From NCBI GenBank assembly GCA_964463915.1, contig CAYXEH010000047.1, positions 1 through 20,287 of the forward strand: a DNA stretch of 20,287 bases. The letters run 5' to 3'. A program made the translations under genes and the position numbers. The stretch comes from PUPG01 sp964463915. GTDB taxonomy: Bacteria > Bacteroidota > Bacteroidia > Bacteroidales > UBA7960. This document shows, piece after piece, positions 1-7,983 of this stretch (position 1 is its first letter; each line of letters starts with the position of its first letter). The notes below the pieces were generated by a model. That model made no database searches, was not told the origin of the DNA, and worked only from the letters and a program-made list of their open reading frames with translations.

Positions 1-756
1 TCAGCGCCCCTCTTCATCCAGGATATCCGAATGCTTTTTGATCAGTTTAAAGATGAAGTAGAAAAGCCCGGTCACGATGAATGCATAGGTCCAGAAGTTC
101 CACGCAACAGTGAATGATCCTGATTGAATGATAGCTTCAGCATATTGGAACAGGAAAATGAGGAGAAATATGGCAAAAAGTCCATTCTTTTCCTTTTTCA
201 ATACTTTTTTGATGCTGAATGGAACAGACGGTGGACGGTAATTGCGGAAAGAAGGAATAAAGGCAGGGGTCACTGATGCCCAATCCAGGTAGGTTTCCCC
301 GAATTTCCTGCGTAAAAACTGTTCTTCCGCAAACATAATCCGTTCATAATAGATCCAATAGGCAAGTATGAAGACAGCGATGAACCCCAGGTTTTCAGTC
401 AGCATCGCTATTCCAAGCCACATCAGGGCGTTTCCCAGGTATAAGGGGTGACGCACCATGGAATATATACCCGTGGTATTGAGCTGATCGGCAATTTGCC
501 CTGCCGATGTGTTTCTTCCTGACGTATTTTTTGGGGTATGCCCCACGGTATAGACCCTGACAGCCAGACCTGCAAGTGCAACAAACAAACACAGGAAAGG
601 ATATACTTCCTCAAGGGCCCATTCAGGCTGGTTGATTTTCAAATATTCCTGGTAAATGTACAATCCCAGTCCGACGGGCAACAGGAGCAGGGGCAGTTTG
701 CTCCTGTATCTGAATAAAAAGTTGCCTTGTGCCTCAAATTCTTCCTGTAAAGCCAT
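1..756 (-). CDS. ICMT-like integral membrane methyltransferase
   Basis: 251-residue membrane protein of the isoprenylcysteine carboxyl methyltransferase / phospholipid methyltransferase superfamily. These enzymes use S-adenosylmethionine to methylate a lipid-linked substrate at the membrane. Seen: hydrophobic segments near residues 20-36 and 52-70, the family signature GIYSMVRHPLYLGN at 96-109, a hydrophobic stretch at 111-135, the second signature with Glu144/Glu145, FGETYLDW (152-159) and FIP (166-168), then two more hydrophobic segments (192-212, 220-238). The reading frame is complete, with its stop at the first bases of the window. It lies 100 nt downstream of the TPR gene, same strand, so it may be the last gene of the carotenoid operon or an independent gene; I found no clear promoter in the gap. 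The substrate is unknown. A relative acting on lipid A phosphate (LmtA of Leptospira) is one alternative to a carotenoid or prenyl substrate. Confidence 0.75.
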   Translation of the reverse strand: MALQEEFEAQGNFLFRYRSKLPLLLLPVGLGLYIYQEYLKINQPEWALEEVYPFLCLFVALAGLAVRVYTVGHTPKNTSGRNTSAGQIADQLNTTGIYSMVRHPLYLGNALMWLGIAMLTENLGFIAVFILAYWIYYERIMFAEEQFLRRKFGETYLDWASVTPAFIPSFRNYRPPSVPFSIKKVLKKEKNGLFAIFLLIFLFQYAEAIIQSGSFTVAWNFWTYAFIVTGLFYFIFKLIKKHSDILDEEGR

Positions 757-856
757 ATGTTTGATTTTTAAAGAAACAACTGTTGCTGAACATCATCGGT
801 GTTTAAAGTATTGTATGCCATTATGTGATGGAATCAGTTGATGGCTATTGAGTGGT

Positions 857-1618
857 TCAGTAGGATTTATATTCAGGTAATTTTTCTTCTTTGACCCAAT
901 GAAAATCGGGCTCAAAGCTAAGAGCTTTTTCCAGTATGGCAATGCCCTTTTTTATGTCACCGGTTTCTTTGTGGGCTTCAGCCAGGGAAACAAGGGTGCT
1001 GAGGTACAACCACCGGTGGTTGTTTTTCATATTTGCTTCCATGAGCTCAATGGCTTGCTGGTAATGTTTTATGGCCTTGCTTTTGGAGCCCCCGAAAACT
1101 CCCGGTGCATAATACAGCAGGTTGCCTTTCTCGATGTGACCTCTCGGGTAAGAAGGGTTAATATCCAGCGCTTCGTCGATGAGGCGGCTGCTGCGTGGCC
1201 CAAGCTGAATGCCCCGCCAGGGCTGGAGTCCGATTCGGAAACCATAAAAAGCCGCTTCAAACAGTTTGGCTTCTGCAATGAAACTTCTGTTATCTGACAG
1301 AATATCGAGGTAATCTTCCGCCTGGTCAAGCATGGCTTCTGCTTGCTCTTCCTTTTCGGTTCCAAGATAATATCCAATTAACCCGTACCGGGCAAGCAGG
1401 ATATCGTACAGCAGCCCGTGACACGGTTGTTGGCGGTATTCAAACTCCATGGTCTGCAGGGTGTTTTCCCATAACGACATGCGGTCATGTACGTAAGCTC
1501 TGTAGATCATGTTCTGGAATGCGGTGCGTCCGTTGCTTTTATTTGCCCTCAGGGGCAGTGTAAGCAGCAGGATCAATCCTGACAGCATGATTAAATATTG
1601 ATAGATCGTCCTTTCCAT
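857..1618 (-). CDS. Exported TPR-repeat protein of unknown function
   Basis: 253 residues from the ATG at 1618. The N-terminus looks like a signal peptide: Arg3, a hydrophobic core about 9-22 and a possible cleavage site after LRA at 23-25. The rest is mainly helical. A stretch with DINPSYPRGHIEKGNL and YAPGVFGGSKSKAIKHYQQA (roughly residues 155-190) and a second unit near the C-terminus (SLAEAHKETGDIKKGIAILEKAL) have the spacing of tetratricopeptide repeats, which usually mediate protein contacts. The start overlaps the end of the glycosyltransferase gene by 28 nt, which suggests translational coupling. A frame open further upstream, to 1933, lies inside the glycosyltransferase gene and gives no sensible protein sequence, so I rejected it. 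An alternative ATG at 1588 would remove the overlap. Function is unknown; the position suggests a role linked to the carotenoid glycoside pathway, but that is inference. Confidence 0.7.
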   Translation of the reverse strand: MERTIYQYLIMLSGLILLLTLPLRANKSNGRTAFQNMIYRAYVHDRMSLWENTLQTMEFEYRQQPCHGLLYDILLARYGLIGYYLGTEKEEQAEAMLDQAEDYLDILSDNRSFIAEAKLFEAAFYGFRIGLQPWRGIQLGPRSSRLIDEALDINPSYPRGHIEKGNLLYYAPGVFGGSKSKAIKHYQQAIELMEANMKNNHRWLYLSTLVSLAEAHKETGDIKKGIAILEKALSFEPDFHWVKEEKLPEYKSY

Positions 1619-2688
1619 GTGTTGGTCTTTTTGAATTTGCGATATCCTGCCAGTACAATTGTCGTGGCAAAAATGAGCTGTTGCAGGGGTGCGGTCAGTA
1701 TGTTTCTTATGATATTTTGCCGGCTGATGCCGGCGGTGATACCCCGGATTGCCAGGGCCATGGCCAGGTAAATGGCCAACGCGGTTGTTCCCCAGGCCAG
1801 ATATACAGGGATGAATCCAAGGGTACTGACCAGTGTGAATGTTATGGCCATCACAAAGCTGCTTCCGAAAAAATCGATCACGTTTTTGGAGAATCCATCC
1901 ATGGCTTCCTCCAATGAGGGATACATCCGGCATTCGACCTGCCTTCCTCCCAGTATGGTATGGATGCGGAGCCCCTTTCTCTTCATTTCCCGGGCAATGG
2001 CGATATCCTCTGCCGGCTGTTTGCGGAATAGTTGATGGAATAAGTGCCGGTGGTATGTTTCCGGATTAAACAGCATAAATTGTCCGTTGGCTGCTGCCAG
2101 AGAAGGGAGGCGGCTTTTTCGGGTCAGGATCAGGGGAAGCAGGCTTAGCAGTACCCAGTTCATCAGGGGTACGCTGATCCTTTCACCGAAACTTTCCATT
2201 CTTTGCCGCGGGAAGACAGACAGCAAATCCAGCTGAAAACGCTCCAGGTGCCCTACGGCATCACGAAGCGCCGCTTTCCCGAGTCTGACATCGGCATCAA
2301 TGAAAAGCAGGAATTTTCCGCGGGCCTCTGCGGCCAGTTGATGACAGCCGTGACTCTTACCCAGCCACCCGGCCGGCAGCTCTATGCCGGGGATAAGACG
2401 GATTTTTTCATTTTTCTCTGTGTAATTCCGGACCACTGATGCGGTGTGGTCTTCCGAGAGATCATCGTAGACCATGACTTCCCAGTTGGAATAGTCCTGG
2501 GCCAGGATGTCTTCAAGGAGCATGCCTATCTGATGGGCCTCATTGCGTGCCGGAATTAAAATGGACACCATGGGTTGGTCGGCGGGAAGCGCCCCGGGCC
2601 TCAGCCACTGACGGGTGAGCATGTTGGACAAAGCCACCAGCAGGCGTATCAGTGTAAAAACGAAAATGGTCATTGCAAGAAAGGCCAT
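1591..2688 (-). CDS. Family 2 glycosyltransferase, probable carotenoid glycosyltransferase (CruC/CrtQ-like)
   Basis: 365-residue membrane-anchored GT-A glycosyltransferase. Seen: an N-terminal membrane segment (1-23), the nucleotide-sugar entry motif VSILIPARNEA (41-51), the acidic pair Asp75-Asp76, the metal-binding DAD (131-133), the catalytic-type Glu227-Asp228 followed by IAIAREMKRKG, and two or three C-terminal hydrophobic segments (about 278-315 and 335-348), ending in TWKGR (357-361). This layout fits the processive-type GT2 group that includes carotenoid glycosyltransferases such as CruC of green sulfur bacteria and CrtQ of staphylococci, and also HpnB-type proteins. The gene starts 3 nt after the acyltransferase stop, within the crtD-cruF series, so transfer of a sugar to the hydroxyl made by CruF is the most economical role. 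The sugar and the acceptor cannot be read from the sequence. Confidence 0.8.
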   Translation of the reverse strand: MAFLAMTIFVFTLIRLLVALSNMLTRQWLRPGALPADQPMVSILIPARNEAHQIGMLLEDILAQDYSNWEVMVYDDLSEDHTASVVRNYTEKNEKIRLIPGIELPAGWLGKSHGCHQLAAEARGKFLLFIDADVRLGKAALRDAVGHLERFQLDLLSVFPRQRMESFGERISVPLMNWVLLSLLPLILTRKSRLPSLAAANGQFMLFNPETYHRHLFHQLFRKQPAEDIAIAREMKRKGLRIHTILGGRQVECRMYPSLEEAMDGFSKNVIDFFGSSFVMAITFTLVSTLGFIPVYLAWGTTALAIYLAMALAIRGITAGISRQNIIRNILTAPLQQLIFATTIVLAGYRKFKKTNTWKGRSINI

Positions 2689-2691
2689 AAA

Positions 2692-3414
2692 TTATCGATT
2701 TGCCTGTTGGTTCTGGTGTTGAATGGCTTTTTCCAGGAATAGGTTATAGGCTGATTCAACCTCTTTCGGGGATTTGAATCCCCCAAATTCCTGACATGCT
2801 GTTTGATTCCCGGAATCTGTACCGGCATTTCCTGAGCTACGGCCGGCAGAGCTGTACCGGCATGCGTCATCCATATGAATATACAGACCCGGTCTGCGGT
2901 ATGTAAAGTAATCGGTAAGGGCGGCCAGGAATACCACGCGGGTATTTTCAGGGGCTCCTTGCAGTATACGGAACCAGCCTTCCTCGAAATCAAGCGGATA
3001 TTGATGCGAAGACTGGAATTTTCCCTGGGGAAAGATCAGCAGAAGATGGTCCGGCTTCTGAAGGATCTGCCTGGCGTATTGAATGGATTGGCTGGCAGAG
3101 CGACTGTTTCTTCTGATGGAAAAAGCCCCCACTTTGCGAAGAAATGGATGCTTAGACAACTCTTCCTCGAGCATCATCACAAAAACTTTCTTTTTCAGCG
3201 TTTTCGTGACGGCATAGCGGGCAATAAAGCCATCCCACCAGGAGAAATGATTGGCAATAAGCAATACCGGGCCACCCCGGCCTTTCGGTCTGCTTTCATT
3301 CTGGCCTTTCAGTTTGCTTTCAATGTGGATGCAGCGAAAGTGCCTGTTTAAAAGCCTTTTCATGATCCAGTCAGAAAACCGGACGTACAAGGGATGGTGT
3401 TTTGCCGTGATCAT
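2692..3414 (-). CDS. PlsC-like acyltransferase, possibly acylates the carotenoid glycoside (CruD-like role)
   Basis: 240-residue member of the lysophospholipid/glycerol-phosphate acyltransferase family. Seen: the HX4D catalytic motif as NHFSWWDGF (His56, Asp61) and the substrate-binding block as FPQGK (128-132) in place of the common FPEG. An Arg pair at 101-102 follows GAFSI. The C-terminal 50 residues are polar and poorly conserved-looking. It is separated from cruF by 1 nt and from the glycosyltransferase by 3 nt, so the three are almost certainly one transcript. In Chlorobaculum a glycosyltransferase (CruC) and an acyltransferase (CruD) together make acylated carotenoid glucosides; the same pairing here suggests that this enzyme esterifies the sugar. 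A general phospholipid acyltransferase is the alternative but is less likely in this context. Confidence 0.8.
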   Translation of the reverse strand: MITAKHHPLYVRFSDWIMKRLLNRHFRCIHIESKLKGQNESRPKGRGGPVLLIANHFSWWDGFIARYAVTKTLKKKVFVMMLEEELSKHPFLRKVGAFSIRRNSRSASQSIQYARQILQKPDHLLLIFPQGKFQSSHQYPLDFEEGWFRILQGAPENTRVVFLAALTDYFTYRRPGLYIHMDDACRYSSAGRSSGNAGTDSGNQTACQEFGGFKSPKEVESAYNLFLEKAIQHQNQQANR

Positions 3415-3415
3415 A

Positions 3416-4069
3416 TCAGAAAATCCTCAGGAGGATATTTAATGCCAGGAAAAAAAAGAACTGGATCCCGAACAACCAGGGGCCCACTCGGTTGCCGGTG
3501 TTGACCTTTGCCAGATGCATGGCACTTAGAAAAACCAGGGAGATAATGAACCATGCCTGATAGTTCTGCAGGGGAATCTCTCCGCCGTACCAGTGCCACA
3601 TGCCAAGACGGATGGCTGCAGGTTCCATTACAAAATCGTAGGTAACCATCAGAACGGCTGCTGTCAATGCTTTGAGGGGCCAGAAAAGTCTGGCGCTTTC
3701 CATGATGGTGTACACAGAGTAAATGAGCATCATCCAGTTGATACCGATGATCAGCGGCGTGCTGAAAACCCTGACTCCCAGAACGTCTCCGTAGGAATAG
3801 CTGCCAAAAACGTGGCCGGTCATTACTCCCAGCACTTCAATGAGGTAGCCGGTGATCACAATGAAGAGCAATACCACAGCTTCAGGTGATCGCCACCGGT
3901 GATGGAAAACCATTAATATTGCCGTACTGAGCAAAATGGACAGGGGCATGAGGCCGGTAAACATACTGCGTGTGGATGGCAGTGTAAGTCCGATCAATCC
4001 CACCAGGTAATAGATCACGAAAAAATAACCTGCCCACCGGGCTGCCCTGTGTTTTTTAAATTTACCCAT
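3416..4069 (-). CDS. cruF: Carotenoid 1,2-hydratase family membrane protein (CruF-like)
   Basis: 217 residues from the ATG at 4069; a TTG two codons upstream (4075) would overlap crtD and is not needed. The protein is almost entirely hydrophobic, with six or seven likely membrane helices. It carries the conserved features of the carotenoid synthesis (DUF422) family: Glu78 in GYLIEVLG, TGHVFGSYSYG at 84-94, TYDFVMEPAA with Asp145 and Glu149, GMWHWYG with Trp158/Trp160, and Asn169/Trp173 near IPLQNYQAW. CruF enzymes add water across the terminal 1,2 double bond of a psi end group, giving a tertiary hydroxyl that can be glycosylated. Neighbours are crtD (2-nt gap upstream) and the acyltransferase (1 nt downstream). 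The family also contains bisanhydrobacterioruberin hydratases; the exact substrate is not decided by sequence alone. Confidence 0.85.
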   Translation of the reverse strand: MGKFKKHRAARWAGYFFVIYYLVGLIGLTLPSTRSMFTGLMPLSILLSTAILMVFHHRWRSPEAVVLLFIVITGYLIEVLGVMTGHVFGSYSYGDVLGVRVFSTPLIIGINWMMLIYSVYTIMESARLFWPLKALTAAVLMVTYDFVMEPAAIRLGMWHWYGGEIPLQNYQAWFIISLVFLSAMHLAKVNTGNRVGPWLFGIQFFFFLALNILLRIF

Positions 4070-4071
4070 AT

Positions 4072-5550
4072 TCAATCTATCTGTGAGGTTGGTATTTCAT
4101 TGACGGCAATGCGTGCAGAAGCCAGGCAAAGCGGGATGCCTCCGCCAGGATGTACGCTTCCCCCTGTAAAGTAAAGATTTTTCAGTGACTTTTTAAAGTT
4201 GGGATGCCTGTTAAAGGCGGAAAAACTGCTGTTGGAACTCAGGCCGTATAGTGATCCGCGGTAAGATCCGGTGTTGGTCTCGATACTGCGCGGATCGGCG
4301 ACGGCCTCCGTGACAATATGCGGCGCTATTTCTTTCCCGGTGATCTGCCGGATTTTGGAAAGGATGTTCTTCCTGGCTTCTGTGATCAGGCTGTCCCAGT
4401 CCTGCCCGGTGTTTTCCGGCACATTGATCATCACATACCAGTTTTCCTGCCCCGCCGGAGCATCTCCGGGAACTTCCCGGCAACTGATGAAGATGTAAAC
4501 AGTCGGATCCTCGAAAATGGTTTTTTTTGTGAACAGGTGTGCAAATTCCTCCCGGTAGTCATTGGAGAATAGAATATTATGCAATCCCAGCTCCGGGAAA
4601 CTTTTGTTGATGCCCCAGTAAAAAATGAGTGCAGAGGTGGAGCGCTCTCCCGACAGCTGTTTGCGTGGGACCTTTTTCCCGGGGAGCAGATTGCTGTAAA
4701 GGTTGACGATGTCAACATCGCTCACGGCCAGATCGAGCGGATATGTTTTGCCCCTGCTTCGGAACCCTTTCACGGTGTCGTTTTCAAGGATGACTTCCTC
4801 AACCGGGCTGTTGAACCGGAACCTTACCCCCTTGTCTGTGGCCAGTTTAACGAGGGCTTCCACGATCTGGTACATCCCATTTTCAGGAAAGAATGTGCCG
4901 GTGTTGTGCTCCAGGTGCGGGATGATGTTCAGGGTGGCAGGCGTTTTATAGGGATTGGAGCCGTTGTAGGTGGCATAACGGTCAAATAGCTGAACTACCC
5001 GGGGGTCGGAAAACCAACGGGTATTCTTTCGGTGCATGGTGGTAAATGCGTCCAGTTCATGCAGGTGAAGCAAAGATTTCCGATAGGCAGCTTGTTTGTA
5101 ATTACTTATTTTGTGAAACGAACTGAAAAGGAAAACCTCGTGGGTGATCTCGTACAGCCGCCGGCTTTTCTCCAAAAAGGTCAGTATCCGGTTTTTTTCA
5201 ACATTGGTTTTTGCACTTAGTTCGGCCGCAAATTGCTCCGGCTCTTTCCAGGCATTGACCACTGTTCCGTCTTCCCAGAAATACCGGCAACTGGATTCAA
5301 GCAATCTGTAACGAAAATAATTTTCCGGGTTTTCTCCGGCCAGGGAGAAGAGTTCGGTGACCAGGTCAGGCATGGTGAATAAAGACGGTCCGGTGTCGAA
5401 GCGGAATCCCTGTTGCTGTAACTGCGAAAGTTTTCCTCCCGGTTTGTCTGCCTGTTCGAATACCTCCACCGCATATCCTTTCACAGCCAGCCTTATTGCC
5501 GAAGAAATTCCTGCGATCCCTGAACCAATGACCCCTGCTTTTTGTTTCAT
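4072..5550 (-). CDS. crtD: CrtI-family desaturase, probable 1-hydroxycarotenoid 3,4-desaturase (CrtD)
   Basis: 492-residue FAD-dependent carotenoid desaturase. Seen: the dinucleotide-binding motif GSGIAG (9-14) ending at the ribose-binding Glu32, PGGKLSQ (37-43), the GPSLFTMP block (54-61), the RYATYNGSNPYKTPAT stretch, which resembles Bacteroidota CrtD sequences, and the C-terminal FAD motif FTGGSVHPGGGIPLCLASAR. It is the first gene of the leftward series and is followed by cruF, which fits an enzyme that introduces the 3,4 double bond after CruF has hydrated the end group. It is clearly a different paralogue from the crtI product across the divergent promoter. The CrtD assignment rests on sequence resemblance and context; it could instead perform some of the phytoene-to-lycopene steps. 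Confidence 0.85.
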   Translation of the reverse strand: MKQKAGVIGSGIAGISSAIRLAVKGYAVEVFEQADKPGGKLSQLQQQGFRFDTGPSLFTMPDLVTELFSLAGENPENYFRYRLLESSCRYFWEDGTVVNAWKEPEQFAAELSAKTNVEKNRILTFLEKSRRLYEITHEVFLFSSFHKISNYKQAAYRKSLLHLHELDAFTTMHRKNTRWFSDPRVVQLFDRYATYNGSNPYKTPATLNIIPHLEHNTGTFFPENGMYQIVEALVKLATDKGVRFRFNSPVEEVILENDTVKGFRSRGKTYPLDLAVSDVDIVNLYSNLLPGKKVPRKQLSGERSTSALIFYWGINKSFPELGLHNILFSNDYREEFAHLFTKKTIFEDPTVYIFISCREVPGDAPAGQENWYVMINVPENTGQDWDSLITEARKNILSKIRQITGKEIAPHIVTEAVADPRSIETNTGSYRGSLYGLSSNSSFSAFNRHPNFKKSLKNLYFTGGSVHPGGGIPLCLASARIAVNEIPTSQID

Positions 5551-5663
5551 TCCCAGTTTAAATGATTAAACAATTTGCCGATATGTATTTAACAAATAAA
5601 ACTGTCAACGGTTTTCTGTGGATACAATATATTCATTAATTTCACCTTTCAATACATAATTTC
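5551..5663. promoter_or_regulatory. Divergent control region between crtD and crtI
   Basis: This 113-nt AT-rich stretch must drive both carotenoid transcripts. Neither strand has a perfect TAnnTTTG element; the closest is TTTATTTG read leftward at 5600-5593, with one mismatch. A perfect inverted repeat GTTTAA-N4-TTAAAC lies at 5556-5571, only 5 nt before the crtD start codon, where it would sit in the leader or at the ribosome site. A TTGACA hexamer is present on the minus strand (5608-5603) without a convincing partner. No regulator gene is adjacent. Confidence 0.5.
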
Positions 5664-7151
5664 ATGAAAAAAGTCATCATTGTGGGCACCGGTCTTGGCG
5701 CCCTGACCACGGCCCTCAGGCTTGTCCGCCGCGGATACAAGGTGGAAATGGTTGAAAAGTATCACCAGGCCGGCGGACGCCTTAACCAGCTGAAAAAGGA
5801 TGGGTTTACCTTTGACCTGGGGCCTACTTTTTTCAGTATGACGTATGAGTTTGATGAGTTCGTTGAAGATGCAGGTCTTTCAGAAATGCCTTTTACATTC
5901 CGGGAATTGGATATGCTCTATGCCGTGAATTTCCGGGGGGAGAAAAAGCGTTATATGATCCACCGTGACCTTGATCGCCTGGCAAAGGAGTTTGAGGAGG
6001 TGGAACCCAACTTTAAAGAAAAGATGGAGAAGTTTCTGGCAGGGGCCGGGAGTTTTTTTCACGATACCGAACATCTGGTGCTCAAACGTAATTACGACTC
6101 ATTGTTTGAATACTTGCTGACCCTGATGCGGGTGCCCCTGAGGCATTCCCCGAAATTGTTGCGCTCTGTCTGGAACGAAATGGAGCGCCATTTTGAATCC
6201 AGGGAGGTCAGGGAGATCTTTTCACTGGTTGCTTTTTTCCTGGGAGCCACCCCATTCAACACCCCTGCCATTTACACCATCCTGTCTTACACGGAGCTGG
6301 TCCACGATGGGTATCACAATGTAGAGGGAGGGATGTATAAAATTGTGGAAGGGCTCAAGCGTGAACTCGACAAAGCCGGTGTGGTCTTTCATTTTAATAC
6401 GGAGATCACCGGGTATCGGTTTGAGGATAAAGAGCTTACTGCATTGGTTGATCAGCATGGGAAAGATTGGGAGGCTGACCTGTTTGTGGTGAACGCCGAT
6501 GCTGCCTGGTTCAGGCATAAGATATTTAAGCGGAAGAAGTTCTCTGAGAAAAAAATGGACAAACTGCAATGGACGCTGGCCCCTTTTACCATGTACCTGG
6601 GGCTGGATACCAAACTGGATAACACCCCGCTTCACAACTATTTCCTTGGCAACAACTTCAAAGAGTATTCCGGCAAGATTTTCAGGAATGATATCAAGCT
6701 GGATCAGCCGTATTATTATGTAAACGTGGTATCCAAATCAGATCCTGAAAGCGCGCCCGAGGGTTGTGAAAGCGTGTTTGTGCTCTGCCCGGTACCGGAC
6801 CTGCGTTATAAACCGGACTGGTCGGACCGGGAGGAAGTGGCTGCCAATATCCTGGAAGACATCTCTGAACGAATCGGGGTTGATGTAAAAAAGCACGTCA
6901 TTTCCAAAACCATCCTGACTCCGGTCGAGTGGCGCGATGCATTCAATTTGTATAAAGGAAGCGGCCTCGGCCTTGGGCATGATCTGGATCAGATCGGCGG
7001 ATTCCGGCCCAAAAATTATGATGAGGAGTTTGGCAATGTGTTTTATGTGGGGGCTTCCACGGTGCCCGGTACCGGCTTGCCGATGGCTGTGATCAGTTCA
7101 AAACTGGTGGTGGAACGAATAACCAAAAAGTATGGATCTGTTTACACGTAA
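5664..7151 (+). CDS. crtI: Phytoene desaturase (CrtI)
   Basis: 495-residue FAD-dependent desaturase that converts phytoene to more unsaturated, coloured carotenes at the membrane. Seen: N-terminal FAD motif GTGLGA (8-13) with the ribose-binding Glu31, AGGRLNQL (36-43), DLGPTFFSM in the substrate region, and the C-terminal block FYVGASTVPGTGLPMAVISSK. Length matches the family (about 490-510). It shares the fold but not close sequence with the crtD product on the other side of the divergent promoter. The stop lies 20 nt inside the start of crtB, so the two are translationally coupled, and this pairing with phytoene synthase is the main reason to call it the phytoene desaturase. How many double bonds it introduces (neurosporene or lycopene) cannot be seen. 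Confidence 0.9.
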   Translation: MKKVIIVGTGLGALTTALRLVRRGYKVEMVEKYHQAGGRLNQLKKDGFTFDLGPTFFSMTYEFDEFVEDAGLSEMPFTFRELDMLYAVNFRGEKKRYMIHRDLDRLAKEFEEVEPNFKEKMEKFLAGAGSFFHDTEHLVLKRNYDSLFEYLLTLMRVPLRHSPKLLRSVWNEMERHFESREVREIFSLVAFFLGATPFNTPAIYTILSYTELVHDGYHNVEGGMYKIVEGLKRELDKAGVVFHFNTEITGYRFEDKELTALVDQHGKDWEADLFVVNADAAWFRHKIFKRKKFSEKKMDKLQWTLAPFTMYLGLDTKLDNTPLHNYFLGNNFKEYSGKIFRNDIKLDQPYYYVNVVSKSDPESAPEGCESVFVLCPVPDLRYKPDWSDREEVAANILEDISERIGVDVKKHVISKTILTPVEWRDAFNLYKGSGLGLGHDLDQIGGFRPKNYDEEFGNVFYVGASTVPGTGLPMAVISSKLVVERITKKYGSVYT

Positions 7152-7965
7152 TGCCCTTGATTGTGGCAGGGTTACTACCAAAAACTACAGCACTTCCTTT
7201 TCTATGGGGGTACGTACGCTGAATAACAGATACCGTCCTGCCATATATGCCATTTATGGCTTTGTGCGTTTTGCGGATGAGATTGTGGATACCTTTCATG
7301 AGCAGGATAAGGAAACCCTGCTGGCAGACTTCAAAGCACGGACTTACGAAGCCATTGATACGGGATTCAGTACCAATCCTATTCTGCACGGGTTTCAATG
7401 GGTGGTCAATGTCTACGGAATAGAACGTGATCTGATTGATGCCTTTTTATTCAGTATGGAGATGGATCTGCACAAAGACCGCTTTTCGGATGAAGAGTAC
7501 AGGCGTTATATATATGGTTCTGCCGAGGTGGTCGGACTCATGTGCCTGCGGGTTTTTTATGCCGGGCGCGACAAGGAGTACCAGCAGTTGTTGCCTGCTG
7601 CCCGGAAACTTGGAGAGGCTTTTCAGAAAGTCAATTTTCTGAGAGATATCCGCTCTGATATGGATGACAGAGGGCGGGTTTACTTTCCGGGGGTGAACCT
7701 GGCGGGATTTTCAGCAAAAGACAAGAAGATGATTGAGGGGGAGATCCGGGCTGATTTCAGGGAGGCCCTTGCCGGGATTCGCTCACTGGATAAGGAAGTC
7801 CGTCTGGGGGTCTACCTGGCCTACCGCTATTACCTTGAATTGTTGCGCAAAATTGAAAAGGCGGCCCCCGAAGCGCTCCATCATCAGCGTTTCCGTGTGC
7901 CCGATATCCGAAAGTTGTCGCTTCTGCCAGGATGTTACCTGCGCAACAAATTCAACCGAATTTAA
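7132..7965 (+). CDS. crtB: Phytoene synthase (CrtB)
   Basis: 277-residue squalene/phytoene synthase family enzyme that joins two geranylgeranyl diphosphates head-to-head into 15-cis-phytoene. Both aspartate-rich diphosphate/Mg-binding motifs are present: DEIVD in the first quarter (FADEIVDTF) and DIRSDMDDRGRVYFP in the second half. YAIYGFVRFAD, GSAEVVGLMC and AFQKVNFLRD are the other conserved blocks. The ATG at 7132 lies inside the end of crtI. The next gene, ispH, starts 18 nt downstream. A squalene or dehydrosqualene synthase is the alternative, but the adjacent CrtI argues for phytoene. Confidence 0.92.
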   Translation: MDLFTRNALDCGRVTTKNYSTSFSMGVRTLNNRYRPAIYAIYGFVRFADEIVDTFHEQDKETLLADFKARTYEAIDTGFSTNPILHGFQWVVNVYGIERDLIDAFLFSMEMDLHKDRFSDEEYRRYIYGSAEVVGLMCLRVFYAGRDKEYQQLLPAARKLGEAFQKVNFLRDIRSDMDDRGRVYFPGVNLAGFSAKDKKMIEGEIRADFREALAGIRSLDKEVRLGVYLAYRYYLELLRKIEKAAPEALHHQRFRVPDIRKLSLLPGCYLRNKFNRI

Positions 7966-7971
7966 AATTTG

Positions 7972-7979
7972 TAATTTTG
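7972..7979 (+). promoter_or_regulatory. Possible -7 element directly before ispH
   Basis: TAATTTTG matches the Bacteroidota -7 consensus TAnnTTTG and ends 4 nt before the ispH start codon. If used, the transcript would be leaderless or nearly so. No TTG is seen at the usual upstream distance, so a chance match in the short AT-rich crtB-ispH gap is possible. Confidence 0.25.
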
Positions 7980-7983
7980 CCGC

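Noticed and set aside
1619..1933. N-terminal extension of the TPR protein frame
   Set aside because: It lies wholly within the glycosyltransferase gene in another frame, is rich in His, Gly and Arg without family resemblance, and precedes a good signal peptide.
2875..3351. 158-codon plus-strand frame opposite the acyltransferase
   Set aside because: Antisense to a gene with intact HX4D and FPQG motifs; no resemblance to a known protein.
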